Positions 27,156 through 37,145 are shown, counted from the stretch's first letter. The stretch is 64,000 nt of DNA from DASXYG01 sp036502625 (GCA_036502625.1 DASXYG010000016.1:1-64000), one strand, 5' to 3'. Translations and numbers: made by a program. Notes: generated by a model from the letters alone, not told the origin.

Positions 27156-29378
27156 ATGACCGGCGAGGACGCGATCCCCGCGGAGGCGCGGCGGCGGCAC
27201 ATGGAGCTCGCTGAGGAGATCACCGAGCACCGGCGGCGCTACTACGTCGACGACGCCCCCACCGTCAGCGACGCCGAGTTCGACCACCTGCTGCGCGAGC
27301 TCGAGGGCATCGAGAACGACCACCCCGCGCTGCGCACCCCCGACTCGCCGACCCAGCAGATCGGCGTCGAGATCTCGTCGGACTTCGCGCCCGTCGACCA
27401 CCTCCGCCGCATGGAGAGCCTCGACAACGCCTTCGACTTCGACGAGCTGTCCGCCTGGGCCGACCGCGTCGCCAAGGAGGCCGCGCCCGACGCCTACCTC
27501 TGCGAGCTCAAGATCGACGGCCTCGCCCTGGCGCTGACGTACGAGAACGGCCACCTCGTCCGCGGCGTCACCCGCGGCGACGGCCGCACCGGCGAGGACG
27601 TCACGCGCAACGTCCGCACCATCGCCGACGTACCGAAGGAGCTGCACGGCGACGACATTCCGCCGCTCCTGGAGGTGCGCGGCGAGGTCTACATGGAGGT
27701 CGCCGACTTCCACGCGCTGAACGAACGGCTGATGTCCGAGGCGCAGCGGCTGCACGCCGAGGCGACCGCGCGGGCCGAGGAGAAGGGCCGCCGCCCGCCG
27801 AAGTTCAACCCGCTCCAGTTCGCCAACCCGCGCAACTCCTCCGCGGGTTCGCTGCGGCAGAAGAACCCCCGGGTCACCGCGAGCCGGCCGCTGCGGCTGA
27901 TCGTCCACGGCGTGGGCGCCCGCGAGGGGTTCGACGCCCCGAGCCAGTCGGCGATGTACGAACGGCTGCGGTCGTGGGGCCTGCCCGTCAGCGACCGCTA
28001 CAAGGTCGTCGGCGGCCTCGACGAGGCGAAGGCCTACATCGAGTACTACGGCGAGCACCGCCACGACACCCCGTACGAGATCGACGGCGTCGTGATCAAG
28101 GTCGACGACATCGCGCTCCAGCGCCGCCTCGGGTCCACCAGCCGCGCCCCGCGGTGGGCCATCGCGTACAAGTACGCGCCCGAGGAGGTCAACACCAAGC
28201 TGGTCGACATCCGGGTCAACGTGGGCCGCACCGGCCGCGTCACCCCGTACGGCGTGATGGAGCCGGTCAAGGTCGCCGGGTCCACCGTCGAGTTCGCCAC
28301 GCTGCACAACGGCCAGGAGGTCGAGCGCAAGGGCGTGCTCATCGGCGACACCGTGGTGCTGCGCAAGGCCGGCGACGTCATCCCGGAGATCGTCGGCCCG
28401 GTCACCGCGCTGCGCGACGGCAGCGAGCGCCCCTTCGAGATGCCCACGCACTGCCCCGAGTGCGGCTACCTCCTGTCCCCGGCCAAGGAGGGCGACGTCG
28501 ACATCCGGTGCCCGAACGCCAGGTCGTGCCCGGCGCAGTTGCGCGAGCGGCTGTTCTACGCCGCCAGCCGCTCCGCGCTCGACATCGAGGCGCTCGGCTA
28601 CGAGGCGGCCGTCGCCCTCACCGCGCCCGACGGCGGCACCGCGCCGATGGAGGACGAGGGCGACCTGTTCGCGCTCACCCCCGACGACCTCGCCGACGTC
28701 ATGATCTGGCGCGACGTCCACCGGCAAGACGCCGAGGGCGAGCAGGAGCTCGTCCCGTTCTTCTTCACCAAGCCGGGCGAGAACCGCGAGTCCGTGCCGA
28801 CGAAGAACACGGAGAAGCTGTTCGAGCAGCTCGAACAGGCGAAGTCGCGGCCGCTGTGGCGGGTGATCGTCGCGCTGTCGATCCGCCACGTCGGGCCCAC
28901 GGCCGCGCAGGCGCTGGCCCGCGAGTTCGGCTCGATCGACGCCATCCGCAGTGCCGACGAAGAGGAGCTCGCCGCCGCCGACGGCGTCGGCCCGACCATC
29001 GCCGCGTCCGTACACGAGTGGTTCGCCGTCGACTGGCACCGCGAGGTCGTGCGGAAATGGGCCGACGCCGGTGTCCGCATGGCCGAGGAGCGCGACGACG
29101 GGCCGCGTCCGCTGGCCGGGCTCACCGTCGTCGTGACCGGCTCCCTGGAGGCGTACAGCAGGGACGAGGCGAAGGAGGCCGTGCAGAACCTCGGCGGCAA
29201 GGTCACCGGCTCCGTGTCGAAGAAGACCGACTTCGTGGTGGTGGGGGAGAGCCCCGGCACGAAGTACGACAAGGCCATGCAGCTCGGCGTCCCGGTGCTC
29301 GACGAGGCGGCCTTCGGCGTCCTGCTCACCGCGGGGCCGGATGCGGCACGGGAGCGCGCGGTAACACCCGAAACGTGA
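27156..29378 (+). CDS. ligA: NAD-dependent DNA ligase LigA
   Basis: A 740-residue ligase. Domain Ia has RRYYVDDAPTVSDAEFD; the nucleophile Lys is in CELKIDGLALAL. An OB fold follows, a zinc finger (CPECG ... CPNARSCPAQ), helix-hairpin-helix repeats and a C-terminal BRCT domain (LTVVVTGSLEAYSRDEAKE onwards). Between zinc finger and HhH is an acidic insert of about 60 residues (APDGGTAPMEDEGDL onwards), which lengthens the protein past the usual 670-690. It seals nicks in replication and repair. ATG 27156 follows AGGAAGGA. Confidence 0.97.
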   Translation: MTGEDAIPAEARRRHMELAEEITEHRRRYYVDDAPTVSDAEFDHLLRELEGIENDHPALRTPDSPTQQIGVEISSDFAPVDHLRRMESLDNAFDFDELSAWADRVAKEAAPDAYLCELKIDGLALALTYENGHLVRGVTRGDGRTGEDVTRNVRTIADVPKELHGDDIPPLLEVRGEVYMEVADFHALNERLMSEAQRLHAEATARAEEKGRRPPKFNPLQFANPRNSSAGSLRQKNPRVTASRPLRLIVHGVGAREGFDAPSQSAMYERLRSWGLPVSDRYKVVGGLDEAKAYIEYYGEHRHDTPYEIDGVVIKVDDIALQRRLGSTSRAPRWAIAYKYAPEEVNTKLVDIRVNVGRTGRVTPYGVMEPVKVAGSTVEFATLHNGQEVERKGVLIGDTVVLRKAGDVIPEIVGPVTALRDGSERPFEMPTHCPECGYLLSPAKEGDVDIRCPNARSCPAQLRERLFYAASRSALDIEALGYEAAVALTAPDGGTAPMEDEGDLFALTPDDLADVMIWRDVHRQDAEGEQELVPFFFTKPGENRESVPTKNTEKLFEQLEQAKSRPLWRVIVALSIRHVGPTAAQALAREFGSIDAIRSADEEELAAADGVGPTIAASVHEWFAVDWHREVVRKWADAGVRMAEERDDGPRPLAGLTVVVTGSLEAYSRDEAKEAVQNLGGKVTGSVSKKTDFVVVGESPGTKYDKAMQLGVPVLDEAAFGVLLTAGPDAARERAVTPET

Positions 29379-29558
29379 ATGAAAGCGGGATGCGGCGGCT
29401 ATTCTGTCCGCATTTCCAAATGGCGCCGCAGGTCAGCGATGTTCAATACGATCAACTGGTAACGGAAAGTATGCAATTGGTTTCGCGAGGTCTCCGCGCG
29501 CCGTAGTCTCGTCCCCAAAGGAGCCCCGCCCCCTCGCTCCTGATCCGCCGAGGAAGTG

Positions 29559-31655
29559 ATGAGGAACTCGAAGAGCACGCGGGACGTCGGCCCGCCCCGC
29601 GGCACCCCCCTGTGGTGGTACCTCACCGGCTTGACCGTGGCCGGCTTCGCCGTGCTCGCGCTCGTGCTGTTCCGCGTCGACTACGGCGAGCTGCGGTCGA
29701 TCGCGTGGAGCCCGGCGCTGTGGGTGCTGACCGTCCTCGTCATCTTCGGGCAGCTCCGCCCGATCATCACGCCCGGCACCAACGACACCACCGGGGCCAC
29801 CACCTCCACGACGTTCGCGTTCGCCGCGATCATGTACCTCGGCCCGCCGTGCGCGTTCGCCATGCAGGCGGTCGCGACGGTCGTGGCCGGCATCGCGATG
29901 CGCCGCGCCCCGCACCGCACGCTGTTCAACGTCGCGCAGTACACCCTGAGCCTCGGCGCCGCCGCCCTGGTGCTGCACCTGTGGGGCGCGATGTCCGGGC
30001 CCGGCGTGCCGTGGGTGCCGACCGGCACCGACCTCGTGCCGCTGGCGGTCGCCGCCGCGGCGTACTTCGTGGTCAACCACGTCACCGTGGGCCTGGCGGT
30101 CGCGCTGTACGAACGGGCGCCGCTGCTCGACGTCCTCCGCAGCGACCTGGCGTACCAACTGCTCGTCAACGCGGCGCTGCTGAGCCTCGCGCCGCTCGCC
30201 GTCGTCGTGATGGACCGCTCGGCCGCGCTGATCCCGCTGTTCATCCTGCCGCTGATCGCCGTCTACACCAACGCGTCCGATTCCGTACGCCGGGAGCACC
30301 AGGCCAACCACGACGAGCTGACCGGGCTGCCCAACCGGAAGATGCTGGTGGTCGGCACCGAGGAGGTGCTGGCCGAGGCGCGCAGGCGCGCTCACGGCGC
30401 CGGGCTGTTCCTCCTCGACCTCGACCGCTTCAAGGACGTCAACGACACGCTCGGCCACCCCGTGGGCGACCGGCTGCTCCAGATCGTCGCCCACCGGCTG
30501 TCGCACAGCGTCCGTCCGGGCGACATGGTGGCCCGGCTCGGCGGCGACGAGTTCGCCATCCTGCTGCCCCGCGTGCGCGACGCCGCGGCGGCCCGCGAGG
30601 TGGCGAACCGGCTGCGCGCCGCGCTGTCGGAGCCCGTACGCCTCGACGGCCTCACGTTCGACCTCGAGGCCAGCGTCGGCATCGCGCTCTACCCCGACCA
30701 CGCGCCCGACTTCGAGCTGCTGCACCAGCGCGCCGACGTCGCGATGTACCTCGCCAAGGAGACCCGTACGGGCGTCGAGGTCTACGCCGCCGACAAGGAC
30801 CACAACTCCGCCGAGCGGCTCAGCCTCCTGGGCGACCTCCGCCGCGCGGTCGACCGCAGCGAGCTGGAGCTGTTCTTCCAGCCGAAGGTGGCGCTCGGCG
30901 ACCGGCGCCTGGTGGGCATGGAGGCGCTGGTCCGCTGGCGCCATCCCGTGCACGGCCTGATCGCGCCGGACGTCTTCCTCCCGCTGGCCGAGCAGTCGTA
31001 CCTCATGCGCGACATCACCCACCAGGTCGTCGACAGCGCGCTCGCGCAGAGCGCCCGCTGGCGCGAGGCCGGGCTGCCCGTCCAGATCTCGGTGAACGTC
31101 TCCGCCCGCGACCTGCTCGACTCCGGGCTGTCCGACGCGATCGGCGCCGGGCTGGAGCGCCACGACGTCCCGCCGGGGTCGTTCCAACTGGAGATCACCG
31201 AGCGGGTGCTGATGACCGAGCCGACCCACGGCGTGGCCCCGGTCGACTCCCTGGCCCGACTCGGCATCTCGCTGGCCCTCGACGACTTCGGCACCGGCTA
31301 CTCCTCGCTGGTCCGCCTCAAGCGGCTGCCGGTCGACGAGGTGAAGATCGACTCCTCGTTCGTACGGCGCCTGCTCGACGGCGGCGACGACACGGTCATC
31401 GTCCGGTCGCTGGTGGAGATGGTGCGCGCGCTCGGCATGCGCTCGGTGGCCGAGGGCGTCGAGACGGAGGCGATCGCGTCCCGGCTGACCGCCATGGGCT
31501 GCGACGCCGCGCAGGGGTGGTTCTTTGGGCGCCCGATGGACTCCGCGTCCGCGACGTCCTGGCTGATGCACCGGCTCGACGGCGATCGCCCCGGCACCGG
31601 CGACGACGACCACGAGAACGGGGCCGTCACCTCGGAGAACAAGCCCTCCGCCTGA
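29559..31655 (+). CDS. Membrane GGDEF-EAL c-di-GMP turnover protein
   Basis: A 698-residue protein. About six membrane helices (residues 18-225) lead into a GGDEF domain (ELTGLPNRKML start, active motif RLGGDEFAIL near 327) and an EAL domain (about 422-690) with MEALVRWRHP, ITERVL, DDFGTGYSSL, EVKIDSSF, EGVET and QGWFFGRPM. Both active sites look intact, so it could make and break c-di-GMP. ATG 29559 is taken; GTG 29556 sits right after the GAGGAA site. No PAS sensor is present, unlike the second GGDEF-EAL protein at 38.7 kb. Confidence 0.93.
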   Translation: MRNSKSTRDVGPPRGTPLWWYLTGLTVAGFAVLALVLFRVDYGELRSIAWSPALWVLTVLVIFGQLRPIITPGTNDTTGATTSTTFAFAAIMYLGPPCAFAMQAVATVVAGIAMRRAPHRTLFNVAQYTLSLGAAALVLHLWGAMSGPGVPWVPTGTDLVPLAVAAAAYFVVNHVTVGLAVALYERAPLLDVLRSDLAYQLLVNAALLSLAPLAVVVMDRSAALIPLFILPLIAVYTNASDSVRREHQANHDELTGLPNRKMLVVGTEEVLAEARRRAHGAGLFLLDLDRFKDVNDTLGHPVGDRLLQIVAHRLSHSVRPGDMVARLGGDEFAILLPRVRDAAAAREVANRLRAALSEPVRLDGLTFDLEASVGIALYPDHAPDFELLHQRADVAMYLAKETRTGVEVYAADKDHNSAERLSLLGDLRRAVDRSELELFFQPKVALGDRRLVGMEALVRWRHPVHGLIAPDVFLPLAEQSYLMRDITHQVVDSALAQSARWREAGLPVQISVNVSARDLLDSGLSDAIGAGLERHDVPPGSFQLEITERVLMTEPTHGVAPVDSLARLGISLALDDFGTGYSSLVRLKRLPVDEVKIDSSFVRRLLDGGDDTVIVRSLVEMVRALGMRSVAEGVETEAIASRLTAMGCDAAQGWFFGRPMDSASATSWLMHRLDGDRPGTGDDDHENGAVTSENKPSA

Positions 31656-31665
31656 CGCTTTCGGG

Positions 31666-31674
31666 TTGTCCACA
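31666..31674 (+). other. DnaA-box-like sequence TTGTCCACA
   Basis: Matches the actinobacterial DnaA-box consensus. It lies between the GGDEF-EAL and gatC genes, and its flank (GGGTTnTCCACAGGCGCG) is nearly the same as at 55342. Confidence 0.35.
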
Positions 31675-31758
31675 GGCGCGGAAAACGATGACGGTCCGGG
31701 GGCCTGGCGGCCCTAGGATGGACGGGTCCAGGTAATCGCCAAGTAGAGACGGTCCCGC

Positions 31759-32058
31759 ATGTCCGCGATCACCCGTGAAGAGGTGGCCCACCTCGCCCGC
31801 CTGTCCCGGCTGGCGCTCGGCGAGGACGAGCTCGACCACTTCGCCGGTCAGCTCGACCAGATCATCACCGCCGTCGCACGGGTCTCCGAAGTCGCCACGG
31901 CCGATGTGCCGCCCACCTCCCACCCGCTGCCGGTCACCAACGTGCTCAGGGACGACGACGTGCGCCCCGGCCTCACCGCCGAGCAGGCGCTTTCCGGCGC
32001 CCCCGCGTCCGAGCAGCAGCGGTTCCGCGTACCCCGCATCCTTGAGGAGGAGGCGTGA
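31759..32058 (+). CDS. gatC: Glu/Asp-tRNA amidotransferase subunit C
   Basis: A 99-residue GatC: ITREEVAHLARLSRLALGEDEL then the linker and HPLPVTNVLRDDDVRPGL. It wraps around GatA and stabilises the GatCAB complex that turns Glu-tRNA(Gln) and Asp-tRNA(Asn) into Gln- and Asn-tRNA. First gene of gatC-gatA-gatB, with 4-nt GTGA overlaps at both junctions. Confidence 0.97.
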   Translation: MSAITREEVAHLARLSRLALGEDELDHFAGQLDQIITAVARVSEVATADVPPTSHPLPVTNVLRDDDVRPGLTAEQALSGAPASEQQRFRVPRILEEEA

Positions 32059-33548
32059 GCGACCTCACCCGGCGCACGGCCGCCGAGCTCGCCGACGACC
32101 TGCGCGCGGGCGCGGTCTCCGCCGAGGAGGTCGCCCGCGCCCACCTCGACCGCATCGCCGCCGTTGACGGCAAGGTCTCCGCGTTCCTCCACGTCGACGA
32201 GGAGAACACGCTCGCCCAGGCCCGCGCGGTCGACACCCGGCGCGCCGCGGGCGAGGAGCTCGGCCCGCTGGCCGGGGTGCCGCTCGCGCTGAAAGACGTC
32301 TTCACCACGGCCGACATGCCGACCACCGTCGGGTCCAAGATCCTCGAAGGCTGGCGCCCGCCGTACGACTCGACCATCACCGAGCGGCTGCGCGCCGCCG
32401 GCGTCGTCATCCTCGGCAAGACGAACATGGACGAGTTCGCGATGGGCTCCTCCACCGAGCACTCGGCGTACGGCCCGACCCACAACCCGTGGGACCTCAC
32501 GCGCATCCCCGGCGGCTCCTCCGGCGGCTCGTCCGCGGCCGTCGCGGCGTACGAAGCGCCCCTGTCGCTCGGCACCGACACCGGCGGCTCGATCCGCCAG
32601 CCCGCCTCCGTCTGCGGCATCGTCGGCGTGAAGCCCACCTACGGCGGCTCGTCGCGCTTCGGCGTCGTCGCGTTCGCGTCCTCGCTGGACACCCCCGGCC
32701 CGTTCGCGCGCACGGTCCTCGACGCCGCGCTGCTGCACGAGACGATCTCCGGCCACGACCCGCGCGACTCCACGTCCATCGACCAGCCGGTGCCGCCGGT
32801 CGTCGCGGCCGCCCGCCAGGCCGACGTCTCCGGCCTGCGCGTCGGCGTCATCCGCGAGTTCGACGGCGAGGGCTCCCAGCCCGGCGTGCTGTCCCGGGTC
32901 CACGAGACGGTCGAGGTGCTGGAGTCGCTGGGCGCGAAGGTCGTCGAGGTCTCCTGCCCGCACTTCACGTACGCCCTCTCGGCGTACTACCTGATCGCGC
33001 CGAGCGAGGCGTCGTCCAACCTGGCCCGGTTCGACGCGATGCGCTACGGCCTGCGCGTGGGCGACGACGGAACCCACAGCGCCGAGGAGGTCATGGCGCT
33101 CACCCGGGCGGCGGGCTTCGGCCCCGAGGTCAAGCGCCGCATCATGCTCGGCACGTACGCCCTGTCCAGCGGCTACTACGACGCCTACTACGGCTCCGCG
33201 CAGAAGGTCCGCACGCTCGTCGCCCGCGACTTCGCCACGGCGTACGAACAGGTCGACGTCCTCGTCGCGCCGACCACCCCGACCACTGCGTTCCCGATCG
33301 GCGAGCGGGTCGACGACCCGATGGCCATGTACCTCGCCGACCTCTACACCATCCCGTCCAACCTGGTCGGCAACGCGTCCATGTCGCTGCCGTGCGGCCT
33401 CGCCGAGGAGGACGGCCTGCCGGTCGGCTTCCAGATCATGGCCCCGACCCTGGCCGACGACCGCGTCTACCGCGTCGGCGCCGCCCTGGAGGCCGCCCTG
33501 AACGAACGCCGCGGCCACGCGCTGCTTGAGGAGGCACCGTCCCTGTGA
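32055..33548 (+). CDS. gatA: Glu/Asp-tRNA amidotransferase subunit A
   Basis: A 497-residue amidase-signature enzyme. The Ser-cisSer-Lys triad is visible: Lys in PLALKDVF, the glycine/serine stretch PGGSSGGSSAAVAA with the cis-Ser, and the nucleophile Ser in GTDTGGSIRQPA. It frees ammonia from Gln (or Asn) and channels it to GatB. GTG 32055 overlaps gatC. Confidence 0.97.
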   Translation: MSDLTRRTAAELADDLRAGAVSAEEVARAHLDRIAAVDGKVSAFLHVDEENTLAQARAVDTRRAAGEELGPLAGVPLALKDVFTTADMPTTVGSKILEGWRPPYDSTITERLRAAGVVILGKTNMDEFAMGSSTEHSAYGPTHNPWDLTRIPGGSSGGSSAAVAAYEAPLSLGTDTGGSIRQPASVCGIVGVKPTYGGSSRFGVVAFASSLDTPGPFARTVLDAALLHETISGHDPRDSTSIDQPVPPVVAAARQADVSGLRVGVIREFDGEGSQPGVLSRVHETVEVLESLGAKVVEVSCPHFTYALSAYYLIAPSEASSNLARFDAMRYGLRVGDDGTHSAEEVMALTRAAGFGPEVKRRIMLGTYALSSGYYDAYYGSAQKVRTLVARDFATAYEQVDVLVAPTTPTTAFPIGERVDDPMAMYLADLYTIPSNLVGNASMSLPCGLAEEDGLPVGFQIMAPTLADDRVYRVGAALEAALNERRGHALLEEAPSL

Positions 33549-35047
33549 GCACGACGAATCTGGTGCCGTTCGAAGAGGCGCTGACCAGGTACGACCCGGT
33601 GCTGGGCATGGAGACGCACGTCGAGCTCGGCACGGCCACGAAGATGTTCTGCCCGTGCCCGACCGGGTTCGGCGCCGAGCCGAACACCCAGGTGTGCCCG
33701 GTGTGCCTGGGGCTGCCGGGGTCGCTCCCGGTGACGAACCGCGCGGCCGTGGAGTCGGCCATCCGCGTCGGCCTCGCGCTGCACTGCGAGATCGCCGCGT
33801 GGGGCCGCTTCGCCCGGAAGAACTACTTCTATCCGGACATGCCGAAGGACTACCAGATCTCGCAGTACGACGAGCCCCTGTGCGTCGACGGCTATCTGGA
33901 CGTCGAGGTCGAGGGCCGGACGATCCGCGTCGAGATCGAGCGCGTCCACATGGAGGAGGACACCGGGAAGTCGCTGCACGTCGGCGGCGCCACCGGCCGC
34001 ATCCACGGCGCCGACCACTCCCTGGTCGACTACAACCGCGCCGGCATCCCGCTCATCGAGATCGTCACCCGCCCGATCACCGGCACCGGCGAGCTCGCCC
34101 CCCAGGTCGCCCGGGCGTACGCCACGGAGCTGCGCGACCTCGTCCGCTCCCTCGGCGTGTCCGACGTCCGCATGGAGGAGGGCTCGATGCGCTTCGACGT
34201 CAACGTGTCGATCGCACCGCCCGGCGCCGAGTGGGGCAAGCGCACCGAGACGAAGAACGTCAACTCGCTGCGGTCCATCGAGCGCGCCGTCCGCTCGGAG
34301 GTCGAGCGCCAGGCCGGCGTGCTCGACGCGGGGGAGAAGGTCACCCAGGAGACGCGCCACTTCCAGGAGAACACCGGCACCACCGCGGCCGGCCGCAGCA
34401 AGGAAGAGGCGCAGGACTACCGCTACTTCCCCGAGCCCGACCTCGTGCCGCTCGCCCCGTCCCGCGAATGGGTCGAGGAGCTGCGCGGCACACTGCCCGA
34501 GCCGCCGGCCGACCGCCGCAAGCGCCTCCAGAACGACTGGGGCGTCTCCGATTTCGAGATGACCTCCATGCGCAACGCGGGCGCGGTCGACCTCGTCGAG
34601 GCCACCATCGCCGCCGGCGCCCCGCCGGCCGACGCCCGCAAGTGGTGGATGGGCGAGCTGGCCCGCCGCGGCAACGAGCTCGGCACCCCGCTCGACGAAC
34701 TGGGCGTCACCCCCGCCGACGTGGCGCGCGTCGTCGAGCTGGTCGCCGAGGGCTCGCTGAACGACAAGCTGGCCCGCCAGGTGCTCGACGGCGTCCTCGC
34801 CGGCGAGGGCACACCCGACACCGTGGTCGAGGCGCGCGGCCTGCAGATCGTCCGCGACTCCGGCGAGCTCGACACCGTCATCGACCAGGTCATCGCCGAC
34901 AACGCGGCCGTCGCGGAGAAGATCCGCGGCGGCAAGACGGCCGCGGTCGGCGCGCTCGTCGGCGGCGTCATGAAGGCCACACGCGGCCAGGCCGACGCCG
35001 GGCGCGCGAAGGAACTGATCCTGGAAAAGCTCGGCGTATCCGGCTGA
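33545..35047 (+). CDS. gatB: Glu/Asp-tRNA amidotransferase subunit B
   Basis: A 500-residue GatB: GMETHVELGTATKMFCPCP, a zinc-type Cys cluster (CPCP and CPVCLGLPG), YFYPDMPKDYQISQYD and the C-terminal YqeY-like helical domain ending in GKTAAVGALVGGVMKATRGQ. It activates the mischarged tRNA with ATP and adds the ammonia. GTG 33545 overlaps gatA. A good hairpin ends the operon at 35065. Confidence 0.97.
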   Translation: MSTTNLVPFEEALTRYDPVLGMETHVELGTATKMFCPCPTGFGAEPNTQVCPVCLGLPGSLPVTNRAAVESAIRVGLALHCEIAAWGRFARKNYFYPDMPKDYQISQYDEPLCVDGYLDVEVEGRTIRVEIERVHMEEDTGKSLHVGGATGRIHGADHSLVDYNRAGIPLIEIVTRPITGTGELAPQVARAYATELRDLVRSLGVSDVRMEEGSMRFDVNVSIAPPGAEWGKRTETKNVNSLRSIERAVRSEVERQAGVLDAGEKVTQETRHFQENTGTTAAGRSKEEAQDYRYFPEPDLVPLAPSREWVEELRGTLPEPPADRRKRLQNDWGVSDFEMTSMRNAGAVDLVEATIAAGAPPADARKWWMGELARRGNELGTPLDELGVTPADVARVVELVAEGSLNDKLARQVLDGVLAGEGTPDTVVEARGLQIVRDSGELDTVIDQVIADNAAVAEKIRGGKTAAVGALVGGVMKATRGQADAGRAKELILEKLGVSG

Positions 35048-35064
35048 GCGCTGCGAAAACGGCC

Positions 35065-35106
35065 CGCCCGTACGAAACCTCGCCGTTTCGTACGGGCGGC
35101 CTTTCA
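35065..35106 (+). terminator. Terminator after gatCAB
   Basis: CGCCCGTACGAAAC (35065-35078) pairs perfectly with GTTTCGTACGGGCG (35085-35098) around a 6-nt loop, followed by a short CTTTC. A 14-bp stem 17 bp after the gatB stop. Confidence 0.8.
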
Positions 35107-35208
35107 TTGGCGTGCGCGAATTGGGGCCCTTCCATTCCGTGCGCGCGTGCCGCATAGTGGCTTCCGTTCAGGTGGGAGCGGGGAGAACTCCCGACCTGGA
35201 GGGATCGG

Positions 35209-35697
35209 ATGCGTAATCGCGCACCTGTCCGCCGCGCGCTGGCGGCCGCCGCCGGAACCGCGCTGCTGTTAACGGGAACGGTCGCGTTCACCCCCGCGGC
35301 GTCCGCCCACACCGTTCAATCCGCGCCGTCGGCCGCGCCGCTTTCCGCCGGCGACGGCACCCCGGCGGGCGCGGTCGCCTGGTACAAGGCGCACATCGGC
35401 AGCACCGCCTACCAGAACTACTGCGAGCTCGCCGCGGAGAAGGCGTACGGCACGAGCGGCGTGTGGGCCTCGGCGAACGCGCACTGGAACGGCGCCGGCC
35501 CGAAGCACACCACCGGGACACCGCCCGCCGGATCATTCGTCTACTGGAACATCAGCGCGTACGGCCACGTCGGCATATCCGACGGTAAAGGCGGCGCCTA
35601 CGCCAGCAGCGTGAAGGGCGCCATCGGCCACATCACCAGCCTGAGCTATTTCGCCAACTACCGGGGCTGGACCCCCGGCGCCGTACCGCACACCTGA
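35209..35697 (+). CDS. Secreted CHAP-like (NlpC/P60 superfamily) protein
   Basis: A 162-residue exported protein. The signal peptide has RNRAPVRR, a hydrophobic core (AAAAGTALLLTGTVAF) and a likely cut after ASA. The mature part has YQNYCELAAEKAYG with the candidate catalytic Cys, PPAGSFVYWN and a HVGISDG His, the CHAP/NlpC order for cell-wall amidase or endopeptidase activity. It is compact and may be an autolysin or effector. The gene has a TTA codon at 35269 inside the signal region, so translation may depend on the rare Leu-tRNA. ATG 35209 follows GGAGGGAT. Confidence 0.75.
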   Translation: MRNRAPVRRALAAAAGTALLLTGTVAFTPAASAHTVQSAPSAAPLSAGDGTPAGAVAWYKAHIGSTAYQNYCELAAEKAYGTSGVWASANAHWNGAGPKHTTGTPPAGSFVYWNISAYGHVGISDGKGGAYASSVKGAIGHITSLSYFANYRGWTPGAVPHT

Positions 35698-35703
35698 CCG
35701 ACG

Positions 35704-35757
35704 GCCAATTGCGGGGGAATGGCGCCGCGGACCCACGCCCATTCCCCCGCAATTGGC
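35704..35757. terminator. Bidirectional terminator, 19-bp stem
   Basis: GCCAATTGCGGGGGAATGG (35704-35722) pairs perfectly with its complement at 35739-35757 between convergent genes. AT-rich outer ends and a GC core fit a terminator working on both strands. Confidence 0.85.
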
Positions 35758-35763
35758 GCACGT

Positions 35764-36975
35764 TCACAGTTCGCTCGGGTTCGGCTTCGACCCGCTCTTC
35801 GACGGCTTCGGCGTCGGCGACCCGCCCTTCCCCTTGCCCTTCAACGGGATCATGATCACCTTGTCGTCGCCGGGCCGCGGCTCGCCCCGGCCGTCGCGGT
35901 TGCTGGTCGTGACCCACAGCGACTTGTTGTCCGGCGCGGGCACGACCGTGCGCAGCCGCCCGTACACCCCGGTGAGCAGCGCCTTCGGCTTGCCCAACTG
36001 GCCGCTCTTGCCGACCGGGATCGTCCACAGCCGCTGGCCCTTCAACGCCGCGGCGAACAGGGTGCTCCCCGCGTACGCGAGGCCGCTCGGCGACGCCTCG
36101 CTGGTGCGCCACGTGACCAGCGGGTCGACGTACTTGCCGCCGCCGCCCTTGCCCTCGACCTTCGGCCAGCCGTAGTCCTTGCCGGGCTCGATGCGGTTGA
36201 TCTCGTCCCACCGGTCCTGGCCGAACTCCGTGGCGTACATGCGGCGCTGCGCGTCCCACGCCATGCCCTGCACGTTGCGGTGGCCGTAGCTCCACACGAG
36301 GGTGTGGAACGGGTTGCCCTTGGCGGGCGCGCCGTCCGGCGTCATCCGGAGGATCTTGCCGCCGAGCGACGCCTTGTCCTGCGCCTCGGACCCGCGGCCG
36401 GTCTCGCCGGTCGAGGCGTACAGCATGCCGTCGGGGCCGAACGCCAGGCGGCCGCCGTTGTGCACGGTGCCCTTCGGGATGCCGCGGAGGATCACCTGCT
36501 GGTTCTTCAGCGAGCCGTCGACCTGGCCGCTCTCCGTCCACTTCATGCGCACGATCCGGTTGTCGGTCGCGGACGTGTAGTACGCGTAGACCGACTGGTC
36601 GGTGGTGAAGTCGGGGGAGATGGCGATGCCGAGTAGGCCGCCCTCGCCGCCCTTCACGACGCCCGCGACCTTGCCCGCCGGGGTGACCTGGCCCTGCGGG
36701 GTGATCCGGAGGATGTCGGCCTTGTCGCGCTCGGTGACCAGCGCGCCGCCGTCCGGCAGGAACGCCAGGCCCCACGGCACGGACAGGTTCGTCGCGAGCG
36801 CCTTCGGCTTGTCGCTGGAGGTGGGCGACGGGCTCGCGGACGTGGGCTGCGAGGTCTGCGTCGGCTGGTCGGTCGGCTGGGGGCCGCCGCCGACACCGCA
36901 TCCGGCGGCGGTGAGCGCCGCCGCCACGGTGATCGCGGCCGTGCCGAGCGCGGCGCGCAGCCCGCGTGGCCTCAT
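35764..36975 (-). CDS. Lipoprotein PQQ-dependent sugar dehydrogenase-like protein
   Basis: A 403-residue lipoprotein. A basic start (MRPRGLRAALG) and hydrophobic core lead to the lipobox LTAAGC (Cys near 27), then a Thr/Ser/Pro linker. The body is a six-bladed propeller of the glucose/sorbosone dehydrogenase family: LSVPWGLAFLPDGGALVTER, GGEGGLLGIAISPDF, HNGGRLAFGPDGMLYASTGE, WSYGHRNVQGMAWD, EFGQDRWDEINRIEPGKDYGWP. Likely oxidises sugars outside the membrane with PQQ. A Gly/Lys/Ser-rich tail ends the protein. ATG 36975 has GGAGA 5 nt upstream. Confidence 0.9.
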   Translation of the reverse strand: MRPRGLRAALGTAAITVAAALTAAGCGVGGGPQPTDQPTQTSQPTSASPSPTSSDKPKALATNLSVPWGLAFLPDGGALVTERDKADILRITPQGQVTPAGKVAGVVKGGEGGLLGIAISPDFTTDQSVYAYYTSATDNRIVRMKWTESGQVDGSLKNQQVILRGIPKGTVHNGGRLAFGPDGMLYASTGETGRGSEAQDKASLGGKILRMTPDGAPAKGNPFHTLVWSYGHRNVQGMAWDAQRRMYATEFGQDRWDEINRIEPGKDYGWPKVEGKGGGGKYVDPLVTWRTSEASPSGLAYAGSTLFAAALKGQRLWTIPVGKSGQLGKPKALLTGVYGRLRTVVPAPDNKSLWVTTSNRDGRGEPRPGDDKVIMIPLKGKGKGGSPTPKPSKSGSKPNPSEL

Positions 36976-37145
36976 GGTTTCTCCGATCTCCAGCGGATCG
37001 CCGCCGGTCAGCGGCGGGTCCAGGTCTACCGTGCGTTCGATTGTCCCGGTTCGGCGGGCGCGACGGCCACCCGTCGGCTGTTTCGACGGCGACAGGCGGG
37101 ACGAAAGACCCCCGGCGCCCCGGTGATTATCGTTACAGTCCGGCC

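Noticed and set aside
35110..35208. Riboswitch (ydaO/c-di-AMP type) before the secreted CHAP-like gene
   Set aside because: Only a simple hairpin CAGGTGGGAG/CTCCCgACCTG is present; the conserved core of that riboswitch is not seen.
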